The notes beneath the pieces are model-generated. The model had not been told where the DNA came from. It saw only the letters and a program-made list of their open reading frames with translations, and made no database searches. The position numbers and the translations under genes were made by a program. Shown in pieces: positions 36,510 through 45,860 of a stretch of 51,953 nucleotides of DNA. The DNA is from Streptomyces huasconensis (GTDB lineage Bacteria; Actinomycetota; Actinomycetes; Streptomycetales; Streptomycetaceae): NCBI GenBank assembly GCA_004010275.1, contig RBWT01000032.1, positions 1-51,953 on the forward strand, in the 5' to 3' direction. Position 1 is the stretch's first letter, and each line of letters starts with the position of its first letter.

Positions 36510-37150
36510 CGGGCGGGCACCTCCATGTCGAGGCGGCCGTCGCGCAGATGGCCGACCATGTCGAAGTGGTCCCGGTCATGCAGCAGATGGGAGACCACCA
36601 CGATCGAACAGCCCCGGTCGCGCAGCTGGGCGGCGAGTGACCAGAAGCGCTGATGGGTCTCCCAGTCGAAGCCCTGGTACGGCTCGTCGAGCACCAGGAG
36701 CCGCGGGTCGTGCATCAGGGCGAGCAGGAGGTTCAGCTTCTGCCGCGTCCCTCCGCTGAGCTCCCCGGCCCGCTGTCGCCCGCAGTCGGCGAGGGCCAGG
36801 ACGTCCATCAACTCGTGGGCACGGGTGAGCGTCGGCAGCCGGTGGGCCACCTGGAAGAGTCGAAGGTGCTGCGCGACGGTGAACGAGTCGTTCAGCACGG
36901 CCTGCTGCGGGCAGTACCCCGCTGTGCCGGTACGCACCACCGTGCCCCGGTCGGGCGCCAGATGCCCCATGGCGATCCGGAGCAGGGTGCTCTTGCCGGT
37001 GCCGTTCTCCCCGACGATGCCGATCAGCGCCCCGGGGGGAACATCGAGGTCGGCGCCGCACAGGACCTGTCTTCGGCCGTACGCCTTCCATACGTCGCTG
37101 ATCCGCAGCCGTGCCTGCGGTGGCGTCTGTCGCGGAGTGTGTGCGGGCAC
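36506..37150 (-). CDS. ABC transporter ATPase of the terpenoid operon
   Basis: This encodes 214 residues from a GTG start. Walker A is GENGTGKSTLLRIAMG, the signature ELSGGTRQKLNLLLAL and Walker B LLVLDEPYQGFD, followed by VVVSHLLHDRDHFD with the switch His. The protein is short (core domain only), as in bacteriocin- and lipid-export ATPases. It lies 15 bp after the UbiA stop and overlaps the permease start. Confidence 0.9.
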   Translation of the reverse strand: MPAHTPRQTPPQARLRISDVWKAYGRRQVLCGADLDVPPGALIGIVGENGTGKSTLLRIAMGHLAPDRGTVVRTGTAGYCPQQAVLNDSFTVAQHLRLFQVAHRLPTLTRAHELMDVLALADCGRQRAGELSGGTRQKLNLLLALMHDPRLLVLDEPYQGFDWETHQRFWSLAAQLRDRGCSIVVVSHLLHDRDHFDMVGHLRDGRLDMEVPAR

Positions 37151-37165
37151 GTCGAGCCCTCCCGG

Positions 37166-38062
37166 TCAGCGGAGCGTGTAGATCGAAGCGGCAAGGGCGA
37201 GGGTGTACCACTGCTCCACCAGGCGGTAACTGCGCTGGTCCTGTTCCTGCCCCCGGCACAGCACCACCCGGACGGCGAGCAGCAGGCTCAGACCGCACAG
37301 GAGTACGTCCGTGACGGCGATCCACCAGTGCGGGCCGGCGGGCGCCATCAGGAAGCGGTGGATGGCCGCGGGACCGATCGCGAAGCCGACGCAGAGGAAG
37401 ATCCGGGTGCGTGTCTCCCCGAAGACCAACGGCATGGTGGAGCGGTGAACCGCGCGGTCACCCGTGATGTCGCGCAGGTCCTGCACGGACATCAGGAGGG
37501 TCACGGTGACCGTGAGGGTGACGATCCAGCGCCAGGCGTCGGGCGTGATCGGGGCGACCATTTCCCAGGCGGCCGCCAACTGGGCGATGACTCCGGCTCC
37601 GGCGTAGACATTCCGGCCCAGCCAGTGCCGGCCCCAGCCGTATTCGTGCTGGAGCAGCGAGAGGATCTGCCACATCAGGGCCCATTCGAGGACACCGAGC
37701 CCGTACCCGTAGAGGGGGAACAGAATTCGTACGCCGATCAGGCGCAGCCGGGCGCCGCGGATGCTGCTCCGGCCGGTGACCAGCGGCCGGAACGGCTTGT
37801 TGACGCGGTCCTCCTCGATGCCGACGAGCTGGTTGGCCAGGGTGTGCTCGTAGACGAACAGCCAGAAGTAGAGGGCGCCCGAGGCCAGGGTGATCGCTGC
37901 CTCGGGCGCGGAAAGCCGGGCGTGGACGACGGCCGCCGTGACGAAGCAGGTCGCCGGGAAGATGGTGGTCCAACGGTCGGCGCTGATGAACAGCCAGCTC
38001 AGGTGGATCTCACGCCAGGCGGCCCGCCACACCGTCGTGGGTGCGGTCGACGTCGTAGTCAT
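37166..38062 (-). CDS. UbiA-superfamily prenyltransferase or terpene cyclase
   Basis: This 298-residue integral membrane protein has eight or nine helices. The first Asp-rich motif is NQLVGIEEDRVNKPFRPL (N-x7-D form) and the second is DLRDITGDRAVH (DxxxD). Both bind Mg-diphosphate. UbiA enzymes attach a prenyl chain to an aromatic or other acceptor, but a branch of the superfamily instead cyclises prenyl diphosphates. The ED-x-x-NKPxRP form recalls that branch, though I cannot confirm it by eye. A polyprenyl synthase upstream and a class II cyclase in the same operon favour a terpenoid or meroterpenoid product. The start is ATG 38062; upstream in-frame sequence is repetitive and unlikely to be coding. 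Confidence 0.82.
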   Translation of the reverse strand: MTTTSTAPTTVWRAAWREIHLSWLFISADRWTTIFPATCFVTAAVVHARLSAPEAAITLASGALYFWLFVYEHTLANQLVGIEEDRVNKPFRPLVTGRSSIRGARLRLIGVRILFPLYGYGLGVLEWALMWQILSLLQHEYGWGRHWLGRNVYAGAGVIAQLAAAWEMVAPITPDAWRWIVTLTVTVTLLMSVQDLRDITGDRAVHRSTMPLVFGETRTRIFLCVGFAIGPAAIHRFLMAPAGPHWWIAVTDVLLCGLSLLLAVRVVLCRGQEQDQRSYRLVEQWYTLALAASIYTLR

Positions 38063-38130
38063 CGCTCTGCGCTCCGTGCTGAGTGCGTGGTGCTTGTTGC
38101 TCCGTGGCCGGCGCTTGCCGCTCCGTGGCC

Positions 38131-38166
38131 GGTGGTCGGGGCGGTGGTCGGGGCGGTGGTCGGGGC
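38131..38166. repeat. Three tandem 12-bp repeats
   Basis: GGTGGTCGGGGC occurs three times in a row (38131-38142, 38143-38154, 38155-38166) in the gap between the polyprenyl synthase and UbiA genes. Just before it, a 20-bp sequence containing CTCCGTGGCCGG is also present twice (about 38090-38130). Confidence 0.8.
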
Positions 38167-38174
38167 GCCGGGAG

Positions 38175-39241
38175 TCAGGACGTGCGGTGCACGACTGCCT
38201 CCGCGACATCCCGCAGCGTGCGGACGGCGTGGGGCGGGAAGGGCGCGGAGTCCAGGGAGTCCAGGGCTTGCCGGTATCTCGCCTCGATCATCTGCTCGAC
38301 CGCGGTCCGCGCTCCGGTGCCGGTGAGGAGATCGCGGATCTCGGCGGCTTCCGGCTCCCCGAGCTCGGGATCACCGATCAGCTCGCGCAGCCGACTCGCC
38401 TCGCCCGGACCGCAGGCGCGCAGCGCATGGACGACGAGGCTGGTGCACTTGCCCTCGCGGAGATCGTCCAGGCGCGACTTGCCCGTCCGGTCCGGCTCCC
38501 CGAACACACCGAGCACGTCGTCCCGCAGCTGGAACGCCTCACCCAGGGGGACCCCGTAGTCGGTGTACGCGCGCATGACCTCCGGTCCGGCACCGGCGAG
38601 GGCCCCGCCGACCTGCATGGGGCGTTCGATGGTGTACTTGGCGGTCTTGTAGCGGATGATGCTCATCATCGTCTCGACGCTGGTGTGCAGCTCGCCGGTG
38701 GTCAGCAGGTCCAGGTGCTGACCGGCGATCAGTTCGCTCCGCGCGCGGTCGACGCAGCGCAGTACGGCGGTCCGGTGGGCGTCGGGCATGGGCGTGGTGT
38801 GCAGCAGCTCGTCGGACCAGACGAGCGCGAGGTCCCCCAGCAGGATCGCGCCGCCGACCCCGTACTGCTGGGCGGTCCAGGACGCGTGGTGCCGGTCGGC
38901 CAGCGCCCGGTGGACCGTGGGGCGACCGCGGCGGCTGTCGACGCGTCCATGATGTCGTCATGAATGAGGGCGCACGTGTGCGCCAATTCGATGGAAGCGG
39001 CAAGCCGGAGGGCCCGCGCGGCGTCGCCCCGGCCCCCTGCCGCGATCCACCCGGTGACGCACAGCAGAGGACGGATTCTCTTGCCGCCGGAGATGAAGTC
39101 GCGCAGCATGAGGGTGAGCACGGACTGGTGGGGTACGGGAGCGTTCTGTGCCTTCTCCGTCAGGAACTCGAACAGAAGGTCGTCGATCGCGGTGCGGGGC
39201 GCGAAGAACTCGGGCTCGATCACCGGCGATTCAGCACTCAT
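38175..39241 (-). CDS. Polyprenyl diphosphate synthase
   Basis: This encodes about 355 residues with one frameshift near 38935-38945. The enzyme elongates isoprenoid diphosphates (C15-C25). The first Asp-rich motif is IHDDIMD preceded by LAHTCAL, after FISGGKRIRPLLC, which holds the IPP-binding Gly-Lys and Arg. The second region reads QLRDDVLGVFGEPDRTGKS. It has only DD-x-x-G rather than DDxxD, common in actinobacterial GGPP synthases. Chain length is not assignable by eye. The start ATG 39241 gives MSAESPVIEPEFF. It lies between the cyclase and UbiA genes and probably supplies their substrate. Confidence 0.85.
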
Positions 39242-39357
39242 GACGCAGCACTCATGACAACGCGCCTTTCTCGGAGAGACCGGGTACGTCCCCGGCCGTG
39301 GTCGGGCCGTGCCGGAGCCGGCCCACTGGCCACCGCACGTCGGTGGCCTCCGTGCGG

Positions 39358-41334
39358 TCAGTGGCCCTTGCGCAGGACGTAGCGGCCCAGCGCCATCAAG
39401 GGGAAGACGTGTCCGTAGTACTCGTAGTGCGCGGCCACGGCCCGAGGGACGAGCGTGCCGGTGAAGTGCCGTTCCTCCCAGGTGCCGTGATCCGTCTGCC
39501 GTTCGGTCAGCCAGCGCACCCCGGATCGGACCGCGGCGCCGTCGTCCTCTCCCGCCGCGAGCAGCGCGAGCAGGGCCCAGGCAGTCTGTGAAGGTGTGGA
39601 GGGTCCGCGGCCGACGCGGGACGGGTCGGCATACGACTGCCAGTCCTCGCCCCAGCCGCCGTCCTCGTTCTGCACCGACGTCAGCCGGGTGACGGCGCGC
39701 CGGACGGCGGCGTGGTCACCGGGGACCCCGGCGGCGACGAGGGCGGGCACGACACATCCGGTGCCGAAGAGGTGGTTCGCTCCCCAGCGCCCGTACCAGG
39801 CACCGTTCGCTTCCTGCTGGTCGAGCAGCCAGCGGACGGCACGCCGGGTACGCGGGTCGCGCTCCATCCCGAGGGCGGCCAGCATCTCCACCACGTGGGC
39901 GGTGACATCGGCGGTGGGCGGATCGACGCAGAACTCACCGAAGTCGAAGAACGGGACCTTGCCGGGAAGGGCGCTCGTGTTGTCGGCGTCGAAGGCCGCC
40001 CACCCCCCGTCGCGGCTCTGCATGCCGAGGCACCAGCGCACCGCCCTCCTCACCGCTTCGTCGAGGGCCGTCCGATCGGGCGGGCGGATGCGACGCAGTG
40101 CGAGGACCACCTCGGACGTGTCGTCGAGGTCGGGGTAGCTCCGGTTGTGGAACTGGAAGGGCCAGCCGCCGGGTGCCGGCCGGGATTGTCGTACGGCCCA
40201 GTCACCGGGCTGGTCGGCCTGCTGGGTGAGCAGCCAGTCGGCGGCCTTGACCAGCGCCGGGTGGTCGGCGGGCAGACCGGCGTCCAGCAGCGCGGTCGCG
40301 GACAGGCAGGTGTCCCACACCGGGCCCTGCACGGTCTGCAACGCCCGCACGTCACTCGCGGGCCACGTGGCACTGTCGTCCAGGTAGCCCCAGGCTGCCT
40401 TGAGCACCGGATGGTCCGGCGGGCAGCCCTGGAGGTGCAGGGCGAGCATCACCCATGTGGTCATCGGGGTACACGCCCCCCAACTGCCGTCCACTTCCTG
40501 GTGCTTCAGCAGCCACCGGGTGCACGCGTTCGTCGCGCTTTTACGTACGGACCGGGGAATTCCCTTGCGGCAAGCACGCACCGTCGCGTTCGCGCGCCGG
40601 AAGAATGTCTCCCAGCCGCCGGACGGTGACGGCTTCGGCCTCCCCGCCGAAGTGTCGGGCGCGGCGAAGAGCTCGTCGATGCCGAAGGGGGCAGGTCGCA
40701 CGGGTCGGTGCGCGCTGATGACGCTCAGCGAAACGAGCGCCAGGCGCATGATGGCACTGAAGGAATAGATGTTCAGCGGCGCCCATTTGGGCAGGGCGAT
40801 GATTTCCGGCGGGATCTCCGGGAGGTCGTTCCACTCCCACCAGCCGAACATGGCAAGCCATACACGTGCTGTCAGCGGACTCGCCGTCACGCCGCCCTGT
40901 CGCCGTACCCACGCCGCACACCGCAGCATGTGTTCCTCGTCCGGACGGTCCCCGGCGAGCCGGAGAGCCACATAGGCCTGAATCGTGGTCCCCAGATGGC
41001 CCGCGCCTTCGAAGACGAGGGGCCAGGAACCGTCCGGGCCCTGCTGACTCCGGAGCCAGCGGCCGCTCGCGGTGATCACCCGCTGATCCGGTACGCCCAG
41101 GAGATAGCGGAGAAAGACGTCGTGAGCGTCGTAACTCACGTCCGTCGTGAAAGCGCCCTTCCACCACCCCTCGGCGTTCTGGCGGGCCAGCAGGTGATTC
41201 GCAGCCCGGGTCACCGCCCGCTGAGCCGCTTTCTCCGTCGGGTCGGAGGTGGAAAAAGTGAATGTCATGTCGGCCTCGTCCCCGGGGCCCTCCCGGCTTT
41301 CCGCGTGTGGCACACCACCAGGCGAATTCGTCAT
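39358..41334 (-). CDS. Squalene-hopene-cyclase-like class II terpene cyclase
   Basis: This 658-residue protein folds as two alpha-barrels of QW repeats (QNAEGWW, QQGPDGSW, QEVDGSW, QSRDGGW, QQEANGAW, QNEDGGW). The catalytic acid motif is SYPDLDDTSEV (DLDDT, where hopene cyclases usually have DVDDT). Such enzymes protonate a terminal alkene and cyclise a polyprene. The frame is intact. ATG 41334 follows AGGAG; an internal ATG at 41268 is an alternative. Typical Streptomyces hopanoid loci carry hpnC, hpnD, hpnE and hpnH beside the cyclase; none is here, only a polyprenyl synthase and UbiA protein. The substrate may therefore be a linear polyprene or a prenylated intermediate rather than squalene. 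Confidence 0.85.
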   Translation of the reverse strand: MTNSPGGVPHAESREGPGDEADMTFTFSTSDPTEKAAQRAVTRAANHLLARQNAEGWWKGAFTTDVSYDAHDVFLRYLLGVPDQRVITASGRWLRSQQGPDGSWPLVFEGAGHLGTTIQAYVALRLAGDRPDEEHMLRCAAWVRRQGGVTASPLTARVWLAMFGWWEWNDLPEIPPEIIALPKWAPLNIYSFSAIMRLALVSLSVISAHRPVRPAPFGIDELFAAPDTSAGRPKPSPSGGWETFFRRANATVRACRKGIPRSVRKSATNACTRWLLKHQEVDGSWGACTPMTTWVMLALHLQGCPPDHPVLKAAWGYLDDSATWPASDVRALQTVQGPVWDTCLSATALLDAGLPADHPALVKAADWLLTQQADQPGDWAVRQSRPAPGGWPFQFHNRSYPDLDDTSEVVLALRRIRPPDRTALDEAVRRAVRWCLGMQSRDGGWAAFDADNTSALPGKVPFFDFGEFCVDPPTADVTAHVVEMLAALGMERDPRTRRAVRWLLDQQEANGAWYGRWGANHLFGTGCVVPALVAAGVPGDHAAVRRAVTRLTSVQNEDGGWGEDWQSYADPSRVGRGPSTPSQTAWALLALLAAGEDDGAAVRSGVRWLTERQTDHGTWEERHFTGTLVPRAVAAHYEYYGHVFPLMALGRYVLRKGH

Positions 41335-41944
41335 GGCACTCCTAGGTGATCGAGCCCCTGCATGCCGCGTGTTCCGCGAAAGCCGCGAAAGCTGCGGGTA
41401 GCGCGGATGCCGCCGATACCGCGGATAACGTGACAATCGCTCTCGCCGGCCTCGGTGTTCCGTATCGCCATCCGCCGGGGGCGGTATCAAGCCTTCCGCT
41501 TATTTCCCGGCCCGCCCATCCTCCATACGAGTTCGGAAAGGGCGCGAGGGGTCACTTCACCTGCCCTCGGCTGCGCCGTCGGCTCCTGGCGCGCCGAAAG
41601 AGCGCGGCCTCGTCATACCGGCAACCCTGCCGGCGCCGACACGAATGCCGATGCCCCTGCCGGGACGACGGGCGATCATCTGTCGCCGCGTCACCCGGCC
41701 TTCCGGAACAGCTCCGACATCCGGCCCCCCCACCTCGTGCCCCAGCACCCCATGGCCGCCCACCTCATGCCCCGGCGCCGCCGGGTCCGCGCCGCTCAGG
41801 CTGGCCCGCTCGGCCAGTTCCCGGGCGTGGACGTCGACGACGGCCTCGATGAGCTCGGCGAACGCGTCCAAAGCGGCGCGGGAGCGGGAGCGGGCGACGG
41901 CCGCGCAGCAGACGGCGACCAGGTCAGGCGCGTTTTCCGCGCCT
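41335..41944. other. 610-bp gap, possible gene remnant
   Basis: No intact gene is recognised. On the minus strand the frame down to the stop at 41557 reads DLVAVCCAAVARSRSRAALD then AFAELIEAVVDVHARELAER, which looks like helical protein. It lacks a convincing start and then turns into a low-complexity Gly/His-rich repeat (GHEVGGHGVLGHEVGG). It may be a decayed gene. The rest holds the promoter of the cyclase gene. Confidence 0.3.
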
Positions 41945-43468
41945 CTAGAAGAAGCCGAGCTTCTTCGCCGAGTACGACACCAGGAGGTTCTTCGTCTGCT
42001 GGTAGTGCTCCAGCATCATCTTGTGCGTCTCGCGACCGATGCCCGACTGCTTGTACCCACCGAACGCCGCATGCGCCGGATACGCGTGGTAGCAGTTCGT
42101 CCAGACGCGGCCCGCCTGGATCGCACGGCCCGCCCGGTACGCGGTGTTCATGTCCCGCGTCCACACCCCGGCGCCCAACCCGTACAGCGTGTCGTTCGCG
42201 ACCTTGATGGCGTCGTCGAAGTCGTTGAACGACGCGACCGAGACGACCGGGCCGAAGATCTCCTCCTGGAAGATCCGCATGCGGTTGTCACCCTCGAAGA
42301 TGGTCGGCTGGACGTAGTAGCCGCCCGCCAACTCGCCGTCGTAGTCAATGCGCTGGCCGCCCGTCAGGACCTTGGCGCCCTCCTGCTGTCCGATGTCCAG
42401 GTAGGAGAGGATTTTCTCCAACTGGTCGTTGGAGGCCTGCGCGCCGATCATCGTGTCGGTGTCGAGCGGATGCCCTGCCTTGATCTGCTCGGTGCGGGCG
42501 ATCGCCGCTTCGAGAAAATCGCTGTAGTGGCCGCGCTGCACCAACGCCCGCGACGGACAGGTGCAGACCTCACCCTGATTGAGCGCGAACATCGTGAAGC
42601 CTTCGAGCGCCTTGTCACGGAAGTCGTCGTCGGCGGCCCACACGTCGTCGAAGAAGATGTTCGGTGACTTGCCGCCCAGCTCCAACGTCACCGGCTTGAT
42701 GTTCTCGGAGGCGTACTGCATGATCAACCGGCCCGTGGTGGTCTCCCCGGTGAAGGCGACCTTCGAGACACGCGGACTCGAGGCCAACGGCTTGCCCGCC
42801 TCCACGCCGAAACCGTTGACGATGTTGACCACGCCCGGCGGCAACAGATCGGCGATCAGGCTCATCCAATAGTGGATGGAGGCGGGCGTCTGCTCGGCGG
42901 GCTTGAGGACGACCGCGTTTCCGGCGGCGAGTGCCGGCGCCAGCTTCCACGTCGCCATGAGGATCGGGAAGTTCCACGGGATGATCTGTGCGACCACACC
43001 GAGCGGCTCGTGGAAGTGGTACGCGACGGTGTCCTCGTCGATTTCGCTCAGCGACCCCTCCTGGGCGCGGATGACCCCCGCGAAGTACCGGAAGTGGTCG
43101 ATCGCGAGCGGAATGTCCGCCGCCAGGGTCTCGCGGATCGGTTTGCCGTTCTCCCAGCTCTCGGCCACCGCGAGCTGTTCGAGGTTGGCCTCCATCCGGT
43201 CCGCGATCTTCCGCAGGACATCGGCCCGTTCGGTGACGGACGCCCGCCCCCACGCAGGCGCGGCCGCGTGCGCCGCATCGAGGGCCCGCTCGACATCCTC
43301 GGCGGTACCCCGGGCCACCTCGGTGAAGGGCTGTCCGTTGACCGGGCTCGGGTTCTCGAAGTACTGCCCACGTGCGGGCGCCACATACTCGCCACCGATG
43401 AAGTGGTCGTAGCGCGCCTGGAAGTCGACGATCGCGCCCTCGGAGCCGGGCGCTGCGTAACGGGTCAT
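41945..43468 (-). CDS. NAD-dependent aldehyde dehydrogenase (ExaC/AdhA type)
   Basis: This 507-residue enzyme oxidises an aliphatic aldehyde to its acid. [16 protein letters not shown] holds the catalytic Glu region, [15 protein letters not shown] the nucleophilic Cys, and [17 protein letters not shown] the cofactor site. The end [20 protein letters not shown], then [12 protein letters not shown], is characteristic of the AldA/ExaC group. The frame is intact; ATG 43468 gives [24 protein letters not shown]-domain regulator lies directly upstream on the same strand, as in many Streptomyces. The DUF779 gene that often follows it is absent. Confidence 0.93.
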   Translation of the reverse strand: MTRYAAPGSEGAIVDFQARYDHFIGGEYVAPARGQYFENPSPVNGQPFTEVARGTAEDVERALDAAHAAAPAWGRASVTERADVLRKIADRMEANLEQLAVAESWENGKPIRETLAADIPLAIDHFRYFAGVIRAQEGSLSEIDEDTVAYHFHEPLGVVAQIIPWNFPILMATWKLAPALAAGNAVVLKPAEQTPASIHYWMSLIADLLPPGVVNIVNGFGVEAGKPLASSPRVSKVAFTGETTTGRLIMQYASENIKPVTLELGGKSPNIFFDDVWAADDDFRDKALEGFTMFALNQGEVCTCPSRALVQRGHYSDFLEAAIARTEQIKAGHPLDTDTMIGAQASNDQLEKILSYLDIGQQEGAKVLTGGQRIDYDGELAGGYYVQPTIFEGDNRMRIFQEEIFGPVVSVASFNDFDDAIKVANDTLYGLGAGVWTRDMNTAYRAGRAIQAGRVWTNCYHAYPAHAAFGGYKQSGIGRETHKMMLEHYQQTKNLLVSYSAKKLGFF

Positions 43469-43490
43469 CTTGGCTGGCCTCCCGGGGAAG

Positions 43491-43510
43491 GCTGCCCACG
43501 GTCGGGCAGC
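43491..43510. promoter_or_regulatory. Inverted repeat upstream of the aldehyde dehydrogenase
   Basis: GCTGCCC (43491-43497) and GGGCAGC (43504-43510) lie 23 bp before the start codon. The site may be an operator or a leader hairpin for the dehydrogenase gene. Confidence 0.35.
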
Positions 43511-43676
43511 TCTCGCCCGGAGGCTAAGAACGCGGACGTTGCATGTACGTTGCGAGGGTCCTCCTCAGTACGGTTGCTGGGAGCCATGGCCGTGCCTGAA
43601 GCCGGAGCTGGGGCCGGGGCCGCGCCCGTAGGCGTGGCCAGAGTCGTGCCCGGCGAAGGCCAGCTCGGTATCGAGT

Positions 43677-44904
43677 TCAACGCACGCGCGCCAGGACGGG
43701 GGGCGTGGGGCGCAGCGCGTGCCGCGCCCGCCACACCACCAGGTCACCCTCGCCCCAGGGAGCGTGCGCCCAGTCCGCCAGCAGGTCGGGGTCGCCGCAG
43801 GCGACCAGCGCCGCCCGCAACTGGTCGGCGAGCCTGTGACGGAGGCGGGCCAGCGCGGGCGCCTGCGACTGCGGCAGCAGCGGCCCGGCGTACGCGGCGA
43901 CTGCCGCCGCCACCGCACCGGTCCCCAGCCGTCGCTCGACCAGGTCGGCATCGCATTCGACAGGCACCGCCAAGCGGTACGGACGAGACCGCAGCAACTC
44001 CGCTCCGAGCACCCGCCTGAGCCGAGCCATCTCCGCCCGCAACGTCACCTGCGGCACCGACTCATCCTCGTACAGCGCACACAACAGCTCGTCCCCGCTC
44101 AGCCCCTCCGGGTGGCGGGCGAGCAGCACGACGATCTCGCTGTGCCTGCGGCTGAGCCGCACCTTGCGCCCGCCCACCACAAGCAGCGCTTCGTCCCTGC
44201 CCAGCGCCGATATCTCCACCGCTTCCCCCGCCTCCGTCTCGGCGCGCGAGCAGCGCGAGCTGGGACTCCGCGGCCCTCGCCACCGCCTGCACGAAAGCCA
44301 GGCTGTGCGGGTGTGCGAGGCCGTCCCCACCCGTGATGTCGACCGCCCCCATGAGCCTCCCGGTCCGCGGGTCGTGCACCGGAGCCGCCGCACACGTCCA
44401 CGGCTGCACGCCCCGCATGAAGTGCTCGGCGGCGAAGACCTGCACCGGCCGGTCCACGGCGACCGCCGTCCCCGGCGCGTTGGTTCCGACCGCGGACTCA
44501 GCCCACCGGGCGCCCGGCACGAAGTTGATCCGCCCCGCGCGCTGCCGCGCCACCGCGTGACCCTCGACCCACAGCAGCCGGCCCCGCGCGTCACACACGG
44601 CGAGCAGGTGCTCCCCGTCCGTCGCAAAGGTGCCCATCAACTCCCGGAACATGGGCATCACCCTGGCCAGCGGATGCTCCGCCCGATACGCCCCGAGGTC
44701 GCCGTCGGTCAGTTCCACCGCCGCGCCGGTGCCCTCCGGGCTGACGCGGGCCCTGGCCGACCTTCGCCACGAGTCGGCCACGACCGGACGCACCGGACGC
44801 ACCACTGTCCCGGCAGCGGTGAACTTCTCGTGCGCCCGTCGCAGCACCCGCACCCGCTCGGCAGGGTCCGCGCCCGGTTCAAGAGCCACCCATGGATTGG
44901 TCAA
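43677..44904 (-). CDS. GAF-domain transcriptional regulator
   Basis: This encodes about 409 residues with a frameshift near 44230-44250. The N-terminal ~250 residues contain a GAF-like sensor (ADSWRRSARARVSPEG, LLAVCDARGRLLWVEGH, FVPGARWAESAVGTNAPGTA, HPHSLAFVQAVARAAES), as in AcoR-type regulators. The C-terminal part has a winged-helix-like domain (LSRRHSEIVVLLARHPEGLS, QVTLRAEMARLRRVLG) followed by helices. There is no AAA+ domain, so it is not a true sigma-54 activator. TTG 44904 is chosen because GGGAGG lies 5 nt upstream; longer frames overlap the amidase gene. It lies just upstream of, and probably controls, the aldehyde dehydrogenase gene in response to an alcohol, aldehyde or acetoin-like signal. 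Confidence 0.8.
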
Positions 44905-45022
44905 CTCGGCCTCCCGAGACGGTGATGCGATGGTGCCATCGTCGCTCCGGGCACTGTGACCGACAAGCGTGCCGTGACGGGTGGGGCGCCCTGCTTCTGG
45001 CCGCGGTGGGTCGAAGCCACCC

Positions 45023-45622
45023 TCAGGCGAAGTTGACGAGGCGTATGTAGCGCGACCAGTCCCAGTACGGGCCGGGGTCGGTATGGCCCGAGCCGGGTAT
45101 CTGGTGGTGCCCGATGATGTGCTCACGGTCCATGGGGATGTCGTACGTCGCGCAGATGGCGGCTGTCAGTGCTGCGGACTGCTCGTACATCGCGTTGGTG
45201 AAGTACTGCGGTTTGTCGATCCACCCTTCGTGTTCGATGCCGATGCTGCGCGTGTTGTAGGTCCAGTTGCCGGCGTGCCAGCCGATGTTGCGGTCGCGCA
45301 CGCACTGGGCGATGTGGCCGTCACGGGAACGCACCACGTAGTGGGCCGAGACCCTCTTCGCCGGGTTCTGGAAGATGGCGAGCGTGTCCGCGTATGTCTC
45401 CTGGGTCACGTGGATGACCACGTAGTCGATGGGATAGCTGGTGGGGCGGCTGGAGGCCGTGTAGTTGGAAGTACTGGCCGGAACCCACTCGGCCAAGGGG
45501 TAGTCAGCCGCCCAAGCCTGAGCGGTCGCGCGGTTCGTGCTCGCGAGCGTCGCCGGAACAGCGGCGGCGACGGCGCCCTGGAGCAGTCGGCGCCGACTCG
45601 GGAAACGTCTCGTTCCATCCAT
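45023..45622 (-). CDS. Tat-exported N-acetylmuramoyl-L-alanine amidase
   Basis: This 199-residue enzyme hydrolyses the amide bond between muramic acid and the stem peptide. The N-terminus FPSRRRLLQGAVAAAVPATL is a twin-arginine signal. The Amidase_2/PGRP zinc ligands are visible: His in YVVIHVTQE, His in SIGIEHEGW and the HTDPGPYWDW block. ATG 45622 follows AGAGGCAGG. The mature domain fills the rest, without cell-wall-binding repeats. The gene probably takes part in cell-wall remodelling. The frame is intact. Confidence 0.92.
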   Translation of the reverse strand: MDGTRRFPSRRRLLQGAVAAAVPATLASTNRATAQAWAADYPLAEWVPASTSNYTASSRPTSYPIDYVVIHVTQETYADTLAIFQNPAKRVSAHYVVRSRDGHIAQCVRDRNIGWHAGNWTYNTRSIGIEHEGWIDKPQYFTNAMYEQSAALTAAICATYDIPMDREHIIGHHQIPGSGHTDPGPYWDWSRYIRLVNFA

Positions 45623-45703
45623 GACTGACCTGCCTCTCGGTAGAGGGACGGCTGGACTGGCGCGCTGCACTGGAGAGGGCCACTGCGACTACTGCCATGG
45701 CGG

Positions 45704-45857
45704 AGGGACTCCGGCCCGGAGAAGCAGTTGGGACTCCGGTCGGCGAAACAGTTGGGACTCCGGCCGGGTGAAGACGGCCGGGACTCGGGTCGGGAGAGGA
45801 CAGCTGGGGCGAAGACCGGGGGAGTCGGCTGGGACGAAGACTGGGGAAGTACGGCTG
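45704..45857. repeat. Degenerate tandem repeats (GGGACT...CCGG units)
   Basis: About eight imperfect units of 17-20 bp built on GGGACTCCGGnCGG, GGGACGAAGACnGGG and related forms fill most of the gap between the amidase start and the acetamidase stop. No protein is suggested. The array covers the expected amidase promoter. Confidence 0.7.
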
Positions 45858-45860
45858 GGA

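Noticed and set aside
39358..41334. Standard hopanoid locus
   Set aside because: hpnC, hpnD, hpnE and hpnH are absent; only a polyprenyl synthase and UbiA protein accompany the cyclase.
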